Shown here in pieces: positions 33,270 to 44,592 of a stretch of DNA of 64,000 nt. A program made the translations under genes and the position numbers. The notes under the pieces were generated by a model. The model was not told the origin of the DNA. It was given only the letters and a program-made list of their open reading frames with translations, and searched no databases. Position 1 is the stretch's first letter. Every line of letters begins with the position of its first letter. This DNA is from Gremmenia infestans. Lineage: Eukaryota > Ascomycota > Leotiomycetes > Helotiales > Hamatocanthoscyphaceae. The stretch spans positions 1,922,001-1,986,000 of the forward strand of contig JAFEVB010000022.1 of assembly GCA_032629725.1 (NCBI GenBank). Reading direction: 5' to 3'.

Positions 33270-33979
33270 ATTGGCTTTTTGGCGGATGAGTATTGCTCTA
33301 GCTGTCACAAATTAAACTTCACAAGAATGAGTTATCAAGTAATGGAGAATCGGGGTCCTACTAAGGGTGAGCATTATGAGTCAGTAGGGGAGTGAGGCTG
33401 GCTCCGTGTTCATCTTGTTCAGTTTGTTCAGTTTGTTCACAGGACTTTATCCAGTCGAAACACGCTAGGGTGAAACAAGATGGGGAGAGAGAATCACGTG
33501 GATGTTGTACTTTTTTCTGATACCAACTGGCTATGAGCAAGGCTTTTAATGGATGGTTTTATATCCAGTTAATTGCTTAAACTTGAGTTCCTAAGTAGTA
33601 GGTCGATTTAATTAGGTTGTAGCCCCCCTCAAGGCCTAAAGAACTATGGTAATTCCCACCTTTAGATAATTCCTCTACCCGAGAATACTTTCCTTTCTCT
33701 CTCTTACATATACGATTTTATAACAATTCAGCATGTTTCCACCCTTGATTTCTTACAATACTTAGTTTCTTTTCACTTCTAGTTCTAGATAAAGCATTGC
33801 ATTGCATCCGCTACTCGTAACTCTTGACTTGAGTTCAAATTCTTCCATATAACAAGCAGTTAACTAACTACGAGAAGCCTATCCTATAAGCGTAAAGGAC
33901 TTGCAATTTACTCGACCGGTATTCTCCTACATATCCCAAAATCCAAACATTTCAAACGCGATATGAAATCTAGACCCTA
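33270..33979. other. Intergenic
   Basis: About 710 bp, AT-rich, no supported gene. It has a GTTCA(T/G) short repeat near 33410-33440. Confidence 0.35.
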
Positions 33980-36037
33980 CTATTCTCCCTCTCTATATCC
34001 CAGCGAATGGGGTCCTTCATGGCCGCATTCAAACTCACAACCCACTCCCAAGCATTCCTTACGCTGCTTCCTAAGCCTCAAACTCATCCCTAAACTATGC
34101 TCTGGAACCCCACACTCCCCATCCTCACACTCCTCCCGACACTTCTTTCCATCTCGCTTCTTCGCTGCACGCTTTTGACTTTCCAACACGGTCGAGGTCA
34201 ACTTTTCTTTCAGAGCTCTCAAATCCTCCTCCTCTTCTTCTTCATCTTCTTCTTCTTCTTCTTCTTCTTCATAGCCAATAGGCCGTAAATCCGTGCTCAG
34301 TCCCCCAGCAATCTCGTTCAAGAACCAGCGCCGGTATATCGTCAGCGGCTCGCGGCTCCAAAGCTCGTACCCCTTTATGCCCCACTCTGTGCAAGCGCGC
34401 GTGATGGCGCGTTTGGATCTTATGTGCTTCTCTGCTATTCCCTCTGGGCGTTTGTAGATGAAGCCGGCTTTCTTCATGTACTTTATGTTGAATTGGCTGG
34501 GCCAGAGGTCTTCGGTGCTTGGTTGGGGATTATTGTCTGTGGGTGATGGTTCTTTTGGGTGGAGAGAGACTGGGATTCTGGTTGAGGGGTATCGGTCTGT
34601 GGGTGGGAGTCCAAATACATCTGCGCCCTCTTCTGCGTCGGGAAGATCGTCGTCATTTTCTACGGGTCCGTCGTCGTAGAATGGGTCCATGAGATCGCCG
34701 TCTCCCTCCTGTCCATCATCATTTTCATCATCGGCAGCATCTAGCTCCATTCTATCATCACCTTCCAGTACCGGTGGCGCAGCAGGTGGTGATGGAGGAG
34801 GCTCATAGCTGTACTCGGATCGATATTCTAGGAGAGTTGGAATTTCCAGAAGTTCATAATCGAACGGCGCGACTCCGAACCCGTCAGCGCCAAGTTCAGC
34901 CGCCATACGACGACGTTTCCGAGGCAGGTCTCGGGCCCTGTAACACATCAAACGATAACCGAAAGCCAAGCACATCATGTTTGTGCTGGCAAACACACCA
35001 CAGTTTACGCCGTCCCCTTGGCGCGGACAGTTAGGGTTGTCGTCGTACGGATCTCGAGGTGCCCACTTACCGTATAATGGCCAGCTTACACCCTGCGGAC
35101 AGAGATGCAAGCAGAGACCCAGTACGCCACAAGCCGGCCACTCGTTTCTGTTGTAGGTATTCTCGCAGCTGTCGATGATGAATACAAAGCCTTGCCTGGG
35201 TGAGATACCCATCAAGACGTGGTGTGAGATATCATCGTGGAAAAAGGGTATAAATAAGTAATCTAGATCCTTGAAGTTTGCTTGAGTAACACCAATTCTC
35301 TGCAAGATATTCCCGAATTCGCTGGTCATCGTTGTCCCGTTTCTGATTAACTCGTCCGGGCTGACTGCCGTAAAATCGGCGTGGGGAATGACTGCCACTT
35401 TGAGCTCATTACCTAGAGGCCTTGTTGGAGCACCAGTCTCAGCACCCCGGTTAGGTGAGTCCCGAATTCTCCTATTCGTACTTGAGCTTTCTGCCTGCGG
35501 GCTTGCACTTCGTCCACGGCGACGTTTACCGCGCTTTCTGGTGGAAGGCCTAGGCCTCGCCTCTTCTTCTCGCGTCTCTTGCTCCTGTATGTACAGTGCC
35601 TGTTCCGCGTCGAATTTCCGCATCAGGTCGTTTCGAAAGGCGGTATTCTTGTACCGCATAATACATTTCTGATACGCAGCCACGGTCCCTTGGGTGACCT
35701 TTGGAAACTCGATAGTATGGTGAGGCATAGGCTTTATCAAAGAAGCATATTCGACCAAGTGCAACTTGACATTCGTACCCTCCCGATATGTTCTATCTGC
35801 TTTTTTCTTCTTCGAACTCTTTCCGGCTTTTACTGCGGCTTCAAATTCTTGCAGGTTGCGTAGATTCGGGTACCGCTTTTCGACGTCCTCGAGTAATCTT
35901 TCGACCCAGAGCTCCTCTGGTCCATTTTCGGGAAGAGGTTCAAATTGACGTCTTTCGATCTTCTCCTTTGCCTCCCATAGGGGTTGGTCGATCTCCTTCT
36001 TTAATTTGTACTTGCTTCTAGTAAGTATTGCTGCCAT
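33980..36037 (-). CDS. Ulp1-like (C48) cysteine protease family protein
   Basis: Single exon, 685 residues. Residues about 210-370 form a Ulp1/SENP-type papain-like domain: DLDYLFIPFFHDDISHHVLM (catalytic His), FIIDSCE (Asp), and RQGDGVNCGVFA with the Gln and the Cys of the QxxxxxCG motif. An N-terminal helical basic region and a nuclear-type Arg/Lys run (RKRGKRRRGRS) come first. The C-terminal third is acidic with a long Glu tract and ends in a Cys-rich segment (CREECEDGECG, then CLGVGCEFECG). Members remove SUMO-like tags. Intronless, lineage-variable copies like this are often linked to transposons; I see no transposase here. Confidence 0.8.
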   Translation of the reverse strand: MAAILTRSKYKLKKEIDQPLWEAKEKIERRQFEPLPENGPEELWVERLLEDVEKRYPNLRNLQEFEAAVKAGKSSKKKKADRTYREGTNVKLHLVEYASLIKPMPHHTIEFPKVTQGTVAAYQKCIMRYKNTAFRNDLMRKFDAEQALYIQEQETREEEARPRPSTRKRGKRRRGRSASPQAESSSTNRRIRDSPNRGAETGAPTRPLGNELKVAVIPHADFTAVSPDELIRNGTTMTSEFGNILQRIGVTQANFKDLDYLFIPFFHDDISHHVLMGISPRQGFVFIIDSCENTYNRNEWPACGVLGLCLHLCPQGVSWPLYGKWAPRDPYDDNPNCPRQGDGVNCGVFASTNMMCLAFGYRLMCYRARDLPRKRRRMAAELGADGFGVAPFDYELLEIPTLLEYRSEYSYEPPPSPPAAPPVLEGDDRMELDAADDENDDGQEGDGDLMDPFYDDGPVENDDDLPDAEEGADVFGLPPTDRYPSTRIPVSLHPKEPSPTDNNPQPSTEDLWPSQFNIKYMKKAGFIYKRPEGIAEKHIRSKRAITRACTEWGIKGYELWSREPLTIYRRWFLNEIAGGLSTDLRPIGYEEEEEEEEDEEEEEEDLRALKEKLTSTVLESQKRAAKKRDGKKCREECEDGECGVPEHSLGMSLRLRKQRKECLGVGCEFECGHEGPHSLGYREGE
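34216..34271. repeat. TTC triplet repeat (poly-Glu tract)
   Basis: Tandem CTC/TTC triplets on the plus strand encode the Glu run near the end of the Ulp1-like protein on the minus strand. Confidence 0.9.
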
Positions 36038-37577
36038 TGTAGATATAGTTATAGTGTTTCAAGAATTTGTGACTTGCGTTTATTTGTGACCTGCTTTCAA
36101 AAAAGAAATGTGGCACTTATAGAGCTAGAGGAATGCAAGACAAAGAAGAAGATGATCTTGGACGGAAATGTCTACATTTTAACGTGTGCGTACTTTGTGT
36201 TATAAAGGAACCCGAATTGTCAAGTATTATGAAAGAAAATAATCAAAAGCTTGAACATTGCTTTGAAACGATAAAGTATCCCTGAATGCGGCAAGATTTT
36301 GGTGACGAGCTACGTCTAGGAACATTGGAGGCAAAAACTGTCCGGGAAGTGTTAGATTATGATAATACAATATTGTCTGTATTATAGAGAGTAAAGTGTC
36401 GACTACGCTAGACATCAAGGTTCACCTGGTTTGATCTGTCTGCTGACTAAGTAATACCGTAAAGCCCAACAGAAGAGGATTCGGGAAGCTAATCATGTGA
36501 AATCCACGTGACATACATTGCTGGTCCAGGCCTACCTTGTGGTCTTCCGGGTATTATTAGGCGTGATGTCGGGCCGTATAAGCTGTATATAGAGGTCTAT
36601 GTTTTCTCACTTAGATCTCCACATTATTCTATGACTAATTCTACCGTCTACTTCACCTGCTGCGCCATATTTTCACAGTTGTAAGTACTTTGTACCTTCT
36701 AGGTTATCCCCGCCCGCCTACTCCGTAAATATTGCAGCTTGGCTTGGCTTGGCTTGGCTTGGCTCTACGTCCGAGAAATACTCTGCCGAATGAATTGGCG
36801 TGCACAGGCGAATTTTAGGCGCGCCGGGAAGTGGAGGGCGGAGCGGAAGATTAACTTGAGCTCGAACCAATGATCGACATGACCTGCGAAGCAAGGTAGT
36901 ACAACTATCACCTCATATAAAGCATGAAAATATCAAGAGAAAAGTAGGGTTACATTACGGCAGTCTAATATTATACTTTCGTCGTAAGGACTCAATAAAT
37001 ATATATGCTTTCGTCGACGCAATTCCATCACCCTCTGGACAAGTACTTACTTTAACTAGTGGAGTACACTGAACGCTAAGTATCTTTCCCCGCTTCCCCG
37101 CATCCTTCAATAACGACAGTGCACGATTGCTCTAGACAACACACACTTCCAACCACTCAACAGATCCCTTTTCCATCAAACATTCACTTTCCTTGTTACG
37201 GTAAGTTGTTACTATAATTCATGCCATGCTTACCTTACGGCATCCGATTTAACGATGCACCGCTGTGAAACCGGTGGACGCGGTTAAATGGGATCCGAGG
37301 GAATATGATTCGTCATGTTTATAGGAAGCAGGTGCAGGCGTAGGTCTGATTCGTCGGCTCACACATTCCCCCCAGTTCTGCTTGGGTAGGTATGATCTAG
37401 CGTAATTTCCCGTGCCTTCCATGTTCCATTTCCATTTCCTACCTCTTCCTCGCAATCCTCAAACTTCCCCGACTTCCCCTCCTTTCAACCTTCAAACCCA
37501 CAACTCTCCACTCTACCAAAGCCATCTCAATTACTTCAATTCTACCCTCTGTCGTCCATAATCCATCAGCAATCATC
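36038..37577. other. Intergenic, no supported gene
   Basis: About 1.5 kb. It includes a pentanucleotide repeat (listed separately) and, near the right end, the pyrimidine-rich leader of ATP9 (CTTCCCCGACTTCCCC-type). No supported frame. Confidence 0.4.
36737..36764. repeat. GGCTT pentanucleotide repeat
   Basis: About five copies of GCTTG/GGCTT in tandem, in intergenic DNA. Confidence 0.9.
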
Positions 37578-38150
37578 ATGAACTCCATCGCCCAGCTTGC
37601 TGCCCGCTCTGCACGCGTCAATGGCGCCTCTGCATTGCGACAGGCAAACCCAATCGCTCGCCGAGCTTTCACAAATGGTACGTTTTCGAGACATCAACAT
37701 AACATCAACATCAACATCAACATCAACAGCTTCACATCCTCATCCAACCCAAGCTAACTCTCCACCACCATCACAGGCCCAACAACCTCAATCTCTCGAT
37801 TCCAGCCATCCACCAACAAGTCTGGTCTGCTCTCCAACAACGCCATGCTCCGCAACGCATGCTCCAACTTCACCCGCGGCCAATCGCGTGGTGTCGTCAC
37901 CGAGACCATCACCGTTGGAGCCGCCATCCTAGGTGCCGGTAAACTCATCGGAGCTGGAGCCGCCGCTGCAGGACTCATCGGTGCTGGAACTGGCATTGGC
38001 ACGGTCTTTGGATCCCTCATCACTGGCGTTGCACGGAACCCAGCACTCCGGGGACAGTTGTTCTCGTATGCCATTCTGGGCTTCGCGTTCGCTGAGGCCA
38101 CCGGCTTGTTCGCCCTGATGGTATCATTCTTGATTCTGTTCGCTGTTTAA
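37578..38150 (+). CDS. atp9: Mitochondrial ATP synthase subunit 9 (subunit c), nuclear-encoded
   Basis: Two exons, 37578-37677 and 37777-38150, give 157 residues. The N-terminal 70 or so form a basic mitochondrial presequence (MNSIAQLAARSARVNGASAL, with Arg pairs). The mature part is the two-helix hairpin of subunit c: GAGAAAAGLIGAGTGIGTVF, the RNP loop (GVARNPALRGQ) and LGFAFAEATGLFALMVSF with the proton-carrying Glu (E140). It forms the c-ring of F1Fo ATP synthase in the inner membrane. The 99-nt intron lies inside the presequence and contains an ATCAAC repeat. Upstream sequence is CT-rich. The match to the family is strong. Confidence 0.95.
37692..37728. repeat. ATCAAC repeat in the ATP9 intron
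   Basis: About five near-perfect hexanucleotide copies, wholly inside the intron. Confidence 0.85.
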
Positions 38151-38744
38151 ATGGCTACTGCATGCTGCATTAGAGTGGTGGAATGATGTGGAGGGGATGG
38201 TAATCAGAGATGAAGGGTGGTAGAGAAAATCATGGGAGATGGCTTGTCTAGAAGGTGCTTGCTAGATGTACAATACACACTTTGCACCACGATTGAATCT
38301 ATACATACTTTCATTCCCTATAATCCTGCGATTTGGCTAAGAGACTGACTTGAGACTCCACTTCCTCTACCCGCGCATGAACCTCATTCTGTGCTTACTG
38401 ACCCAGGTAATTACCTAGGTAAGGTCTATGAAGGGATGTAGCACTTGGACAATAGAACAGTAATAAGTATCTCCTTCCATCAAACGTATTTCAGACCACA
38501 GCTCCACAATTCCACCTTCTCCACAACCGTCTAACTTTCCGTACCTACATCAACATAAAGCGCTTCGCAAGGTCTCGAGACGAGTTAATTCACTCTTAAC
38601 TCTGAACCTCTCTCACTACCGTGCATATACCTACAAACCGATCCATCTCGGCAGAAGCCAATCCTCCCTACCCTTCCCAACTTAAGTCACACCCACCCTT
38701 TCTTTTCCCTGCGAGGTAGCTGATGAATAAGTCATAGCATGGCA

Positions 38745-38773
38745 TATAGTACAGTATAGTACAGTATAGTATA
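38745..38773. repeat. 10-bp tandem repeat ACAGTATAGT
   Basis: Nearly three copies in a row, ending in an AT-rich run. Confidence 0.85.
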
Positions 38774-39052
38774 TTAAACAAATTCATTCAGACGGTCTAG
38801 TCTAGCGTTTCTCGCGTTTAATTTAACCCTTGTTTATTTTATTTAGATATGAGCAGGTTACTGCTAGATGAAAGTGCTACGCATATGGTAGGTAGGCAGG
38901 TAGGTAGCTATTCTTTCGTATATGATCTAAATTCGACCTTGGAATAGAATAAGAACGACCTTGCAATTGCTGCAGAACTCAACGCCTCGTAAGTTGTTTC
39001 TCGAGCTAGGCTATGCTATATCTACCAGCTAGCTAGAAGACACCTTTGAAAC

Positions 39053-39088
39053 GCCCGACCCGACCCGACTCGACTCGACTTGACTCGA
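39053..39088. repeat. CGACC/CGACT pentanucleotide repeat
   Basis: About seven 5-bp units grading from CGACC to CGACT and TGACT; the later units look like C-to-T variants of the first. Confidence 0.85.
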
Positions 39089-39996
39089 TTGGTCAAAGCT
39101 GACAAAGGCGGAACGAGATGTGTACTTGTTAAGAGCGAGAGGGCAGCTGTATGTACTTTTCAAAGCTCTTGTGCATGCATATGCGCAGTGGCACGGGTAA
39201 GGTACAGCAGGCCGAATCCTTATATCCAAGTCAGGAGAGCTGAAGGAATTGTGGACATGGGAAATGTTGTGTTGTACCTGAATAGGTTCACCTTCCTGGC
39301 TAACTGACCGTACGTCAAGCAGTGAAAAGGAATCGAGCGCATGATGGAAATTTCAAAGAACGCCGAGATTGATTGATTGTTTCAACGGGAGTTGAGAAAG
39401 CCAAGTCCTCCAACCCTAGATTTGAAAATGGAAGAAAATGATGGTATAGTTAAATCAACAGTGATATAAGATAATTAATAGGAATTCCGCATACGCGTGA
39501 ATTGCTATCTAGGACTCGGGTCGGGATCCCCACCATATATAACAGCTAGTGTCGCCGCAAGCTTAAGCATGGGGATTCCGGATCCCACGTTCTTGAAAAG
39601 TGATGTATGTTGCGAATGGAATGATTAGACGCGGATTATATCCTGCAAAGGGCAAGGGAAGCTTCAGACTGAATCAATTTCAAAAAGGACTCTGTCATGC
39701 CCTTGTTTGAAGCGAGCATTCTTTGGCAGCAACGAGAGATATGGCCGTGTCAGGTGTAAGTTGTAGTTTTGCAGATAGCACACTAACTGTGACGGACTTT
39801 GGTAGGTACTTGATGTAGTCGATCCGGTGATATTGCCAACTTCATAATTCCTGGCGAATGATAAGGGGGTTTGTCTTTTACGTTTTAGTAAAATCTGCTC
39901 TATTTCTATTATAAGAACATCCTATTATATTGAATATATGCTAAATAATCTCTTCTACTAAAGCACGATGAAGTCCCAAATAACGACTTTTCTATC

Positions 39997-40425
39997 TTAA
40001 AGTGCCTCGAGAGTAAGTCTCGGGCCATTATTAGACATTGATCCACTTTTTACATTCTTAAACTTTTCTTCGCCAATTAGTAATAAAGCTTGTTGGTCCA
40101 ACGTCCAGTTGATGCAGGAATCTTTGAAAATGGACATGTCTAGCCGGTAAGAGACCCAATATTGCAGCAAGGGCATTGCGGACAGCCTAGGATCTGACTC
40201 CTGTGAATGATCGGGCGAAAAGCCACTTGGAAGTGGGCCAAGTAGAGCTTCCGAGTTCATACATGCAGGGCAGTAGCATGGTCCAAGCATACGGTACCGG
40301 CGTGGGATTTCTGGCTCTAAAGGACGGAGAATGAAGGGGATACGAAGACCCATAATTTGAACAATCTCATCTCCAGGTTCAGCCCCCTCAGCACCAGCCC
40401 CGAACCAGTTCCTCCGCCTAGACAA
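39997..40425 (-). pseudogene. HET-type C-terminal fragment behind the Fic gene
   Basis: The open frame lacks an ATG start; it opens within the last codons of the Fic gene. It resembles the C-terminal tail of HET (heterokaryon incompatibility) proteins: RRRNWFGAGAEGAEPGDEIV, then IMGLRIPFILRP, then RYRMLGPCYCPACMNSEALLG. The HET catalytic-type core normally found upstream is absent. The Fic frame runs into this frame at a six-A run (about 40426-40433), so a one-base change would fuse Fic to the tail. It is either a relic or part of a Fic-HET-tail fusion broken in this sequence. Family assignment rests on pattern memory. Confidence 0.5.
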
Positions 40426-41545
40426 CCTTTTTTCGCAGCATTATTGTCCACAACATCTCAAGTTGCGTCTGAGCGACTGTAGCGCAAAGATCGCCTGGCT
40501 TTCCATCTTGCGCGTCGGAAATCATCTTAATATAATCCCCACGGGCTAGGTCGACGAACACGACTGGGAGATATCCTTGACGGATCAGGTAATCAGCAAA
40601 CAAGACTCGACCCAGTCTGCCGTTTCCATCGAGGAAGGGATGGAGGTGTATGAAGTAGTTAGACAATTGCGTCGCTAAGATGATGGGATGGAGAATCTTG
40701 TCGGCTTGGTTACGGTCGCGCCACTCGATATAGCGATGCATACAGGCAGCAACTTCTTGAGCATATGGGAAGATGCGTAGTGGGTTGGATCTAACGCCGA
40801 TGGGAAGTGAGCGGTATTCTCCGATTTTTCTATGCTCGCCCCAGGTTTTGGCATATAAATCCTCCGCATTAGTTCCTCGAAGAATCATCATCGAAAGTTG
40901 TTTTATATCGGCAACAGAGATGCTAGTTGTGCCGGGATTCTGGAGAGCAGCTTCGGTAATGTAACGGCTAACCAGAATGTGATTGCGGAGCTCGGCGACG
41001 TCGTTCGCGTTCTTTCCCGGTAGTAGGTTTTCTGGGGCAGGTAAAGCAAGTTTCGAGACTTCAGAAGTTGACATAACACCCAGAGAATCTTTATTGCCGA
41101 ACATTTGTTTCTCGAGTTCGTCGGAGATGACTACTGCGTCGCCGATATTAAGAGGGTTCTGCTCAAGAGATGTGCTTTGTTGAGCATATTCAGAAACCAA
41201 AGCTCGAAGAATAGTTGTCTTGGCCATATCATGCTCTTGATACCATTCTTTAAGCTCATCGATTGTAGTGAGAGTCTCCTTCAAGTCTGATTGAGCCTGC
41301 AGGTAAGGTTCGATGTTTCCAGGCCGAAAGAAATTTTCCCAAACTCTACCAGAACTTGCTAAATCCTCATATTCTGGTGACCCTTTCTCGAGATGTGCGA
41401 ATGCTGGTCCGTAGATGGACTGGAGGTAGTCGAAACGTGACTTAACAATATAGCGCCGTACACTTTGTAGGTTGACACGAGAAGCAGAATTTGCTGAGGC
41501 TCCCGGCAGTATTTGGCGAAAGCGTTGCACGAACATGGCGAACAT
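40418..41545 (-). CDS. Fic-domain protein (AMPylase family)
   Basis: Single exon, 375 residues from ATG 41545. Upstream codons are open but contain no ATG. The active motif is HPFLDGNGRLGR (about 302-313) and fits HxFx(D/E)GNGRxxR exactly. A helix with STSLEQN (about 124-130) lies where class II Fic proteins hold the inhibitory (S/T)xxxE(G/N) motif, with Glu128 the likely inhibitory residue and Gln in place of Gly/Asn. Such enzymes transfer AMP from ATP onto a target hydroxyl. The first 35 residues (MFAMFVQRFRQILPG) are basic and amphipathic and could be a mitochondrial presequence; this is inference. Target unknown. Confidence 0.9.
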   Translation of the reverse strand: MFAMFVQRFRQILPGASANSASRVNLQSVRRYIVKSRFDYLQSIYGPAFAHLEKGSPEYEDLASSGRVWENFFRPGNIEPYLQAQSDLKETLTTIDELKEWYQEHDMAKTTILRALVSEYAQQSTSLEQNPLNIGDAVVISDELEKQMFGNKDSLGVMSTSEVSKLALPAPENLLPGKNANDVAELRNHILVSRYITEAALQNPGTTSISVADIKQLSMMILRGTNAEDLYAKTWGEHRKIGEYRSLPIGVRSNPLRIFPYAQEVAACMHRYIEWRDRNQADKILHPIILATQLSNYFIHLHPFLDGNGRLGRVLFADYLIRQGYLPVVFVDLARGDYIKMISDAQDGKPGDLCATVAQTQLEMLWTIMLRKKVV

Positions 41546-42676
41546 TGGTTGCTTAAGGTGTTGTAATGAAGCAAAGAAGTGGAAAAATGAATCACAGTTT
41601 ATAGACAAGCTATCACGAAGCGAAGCTGACTCTAACCATTCTAAAAGCTTGCTAACTCGCCTTGCCTTGCCTGATCTAGGTAGTGGCTGCTAACACCGCG
41701 CCCGTGATCATGTTATTAAGCTTAAAAAGACCTTTTAGTAACAAATGAACTTAAATAGTAGAGTAACGTGGCAAACTTAAGTATAACGTCGTATATAAAT
41801 GCTCTGGGACCGCTGCGTCTTGTCTCGATTGCGGAAATCCAAGCCATCCTGACGGCTGCAGCACTGCTTCACGCACAAACGCAACATCGGTCCGTTCAAA
41901 AGATGCCCAGACGTAAGAAAGTGCCGCCCATGTTGCATTTGATGATCTCTTTTGGTGGTTGATTTCAATTTAAATAGCAGCTGAAAGGGGTCCTGGTACA
42001 AGCTTTACCAGCCGAATCACATCGCCCGAGCTTAGAGGAGAATACTGGTAAAGGTTCATGATGATGGGTAGTGATTGTCTATGATTGAATTTTCTTAGCC
42101 AAAAGGACATAAATATGACAGAACGCCTCGATAGCTGATGTGCGCACAAAAGTCTCAAGACTCAATTTTGGTATAGACTTAACAGTGGAGAACGAGGTTG
42201 GAGGTTGTCTAGTCTTAGCTAGGCTTCTGCCTAATTTATTGGCGCCTAATTCGGCGACGCCCTTGCGTCGATTCAACTAATTAAAACCGCGTTCACGACA
42301 GTGCCGGTTATCATACATCGATATAGAGAGGTGTAGTATAAAAGGGCTCGATAAAGACGAAATTCAGGCTTCACAGACTATAAGAAAACTCTCTGCTTAA
42401 ACAAAATATGCCGCTTGGCCTACTCCATATAGAAGCGGGTTGCCATAATTCATGGCATGTTACCACAGCTGCAGGGAAGTTTGATAGGTACTTATGTGAG
42501 CTGCATGAAGAAGTGGATGATAATTAAATAATGCGGGAAGATGGCGTAAGGCAACGGAGGAAGCACATACTTTTAGATATATGCCAGTGGCGGTTATAGT
42601 GAAGGAGGCAAAAACATGGAAATAGAACAACGGCGTACTAAAGCTTCAAATGGTTAAAGACATCCAAGCCCTACGA
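41546..42676. other. Intergenic, no supported gene
   Basis: About 1.1 kb, AT-rich; only short unsupported frames. Confidence 0.4.
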
Positions 42677-44592
42677 TTATTTTATATCGGCCTTGATAAG
42701 ATCAGCTGCCTTCTCCGCAATGGCGTATATTGTAGCTGTCAAGTGACCACTGATCTGAAAAGGAATGATCGATGCGTCCACGACGCGAAGGTTGGCCGTC
42801 CCATAAACCTTTAAAGTATTATCGACTACTCCACCGAGCTTCCTCGGCATCATTGCCGCTGTTCCGAGGGGATGAGAATTGGAAGAAACTGACAGGTCAG
42901 TTGAATTTGCAGGTTTAAGGAACATAAATACGTACAAGAAGTCTTGACCCATTCAGTGTATTGCGCTTCCGTAGCATTTGCTGGTAAAGTTGTATACCCG
43001 GGAGATATTTCAGAGGCGAGGCTGCTCATAGGTGCTGTCGTCCAGAATTCTCGAACCCATTTCGTAATTGCAGCTTGTGTTCTCAGGTCATAGTCTACGA
43101 GAAAGTAATTGGGATTGATGATCGGATATATTAGAGGGTTCGAAGAGCTTATGTGCACGCTTCCTCTGGAAAATGGCATAAGTAGCCAGAATGCAGTTGC
43201 TAAGAGGCCGCTGGGAGGCAACCCAATGCCCTTTCCAGTTGAGAAGAAAACTTCGGCATTTGCAACGCTTTTCAATAGCCCTGACTGGACGTTGAAGAGA
43301 TATTTGAGGGAAGATGCATTGATTGCATGGTTGTTTGCTGCTGCTACTTGTTCGGCCCAGATTGGTATGTCATCGTCGCTGGGTTGGTTCATGTGAAAGT
43401 CTGTTGCGGTAGCATAGGTCACATAACCAGTTGTGCCGTTAAAGGTTGTGCTCGAGTTGTAAACAATTGCGTTGTTTGGTTGGTCTATTAGGTTCTCTCC
43501 AACACCTGGTAGAACAATTTTGCTGGAGATGGCGAGCTTGTCAAGAATACTAATTGCATCAGCCACATACCGTGAAGAGATCACCGGAATAAACAGACCT
43601 TGGGTTTCCTACACCGGACAACTCGAGAACTGCTGGAGATCTCAGAGAGCCGGCAGAGAGGATGACTTCGCGTCTGGCGTTGATAGTAGACACAGTGCCA
43701 TTCGATGAAGTGACCTCAACCCCGTCTGCTACTGCATCTCCACCCTCTGAAGTCCAAATCACCTTGATCGCGGTGGTATTGAGGTAAATGTGAAGATTCG
43801 TTCGATTTTGGAAGGGGTAATAGAATGCCCTCGCAGCATCCTCTCGAATATTCGCAGCTGGATCTAGTGTTTGCTGCTCCACGGTGAACCCACGGACATC
43901 TCCACCATTTGCATCAATAGTGGATGGAATACCAAGAGACTTCCATGCAGTTTCCACTAATCCGTGAAGCGAGCCATTTTGCAACTCAGAGTTATATCCA
44001 ACTTTCAGAGGGCCACTTTCTCCGTGATCTGCAACGTCGTAGGATACACCAGCTGCAACCTGAGCAGGACTTGGGACAATAAAGTTTTCACTCTTCTTGT
44101 AGTAAGGCAATAGTTCATCCCAAGACCAACCTTCATTGCCAATAGTTTCCCATGAATCAATTTGGGCTTTTTCTCCCCAGACCCATGTCATACCTGGGGG
44201 TAAGGTTAGATACTGGCCGAAAATCCCTATGACTACTTACCATTGATTGTACTCGTTCCCCCAAGAGCTTTGCCGGCAGAACATGAGATCGCCTGCCCCG
44301 CTGCATAAGTTTGGTTGGTCGACTCATACTGCCAGTCAATTGGAGTTCCTAAAGCTGCTGTAAATTTATCTGTGTCCGTAACATTGGGGTTGTTGAGAAC
44401 TTTGTCGCCAGCTTCGACTACTGCAACAGTGATATGGGGGAGCTCGGTGAGACGATTGGCGAGTGTGAGCCCAGCCGTACCCCCTCCGATGATGATAAAA
44501 TCGAATCTATCATTAGGTGTTGCATTTGAGAGGCAAAATAAAGTTGCTATAAAACTGTTCGTAAGGAGCGTAGAGATAGTACGGTTTAACAT
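42677..44592 (-). CDS. Secreted GMC oxidoreductase (FAD-dependent)
   Basis: Four exons (44241-44592, 43599-44193, 42936-43549, 42677-42888) give 590 residues. A signal peptide (MLNRTISTLLTNSFIATLFCLSNA) precedes the FAD-binding GGGTAG (36-41). Other family marks are GKALGGTSTING at the first junction, EVILSAGSLRSPAVLELSGVG, LPGVGENL, and the C-terminal block with His526 (SNSHPLGTAAM) and His569 (ISGHLTATIYAIAE), the usual catalytic His pair. It oxidises an alcohol, aldehyde or sugar with O2 or another acceptor; the substrate is unknown. Several NxS/T sites fit secretion. The second intron uses GTCTGT...TTAG, an unusual donor, but it is 49 nt, keeps frame and contains a GCTGATG branch-like site. 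Confidence 0.9.

Larger units (their letters stand above)
38151..39996. other. Long intergenic stretch with two short tandem repeats
   Basis: About 1.8 kb without a supported gene. It contains the 10-bp repeat ACAGTATAGT (38745-38773) and a CGACC/CGACT pentamer array (about 39053-39088). Many TACCTA/TAGGTA words occur near 38400 and 38890. Confidence 0.45.

Noticed and set aside
36737..39088. Short tandem repeats considered as a CRISPR-like or telomeric array
   Set aside because: Units are 5-10 bp, uninterrupted by spacers, and not the fungal telomere unit; they are simple microsatellites.
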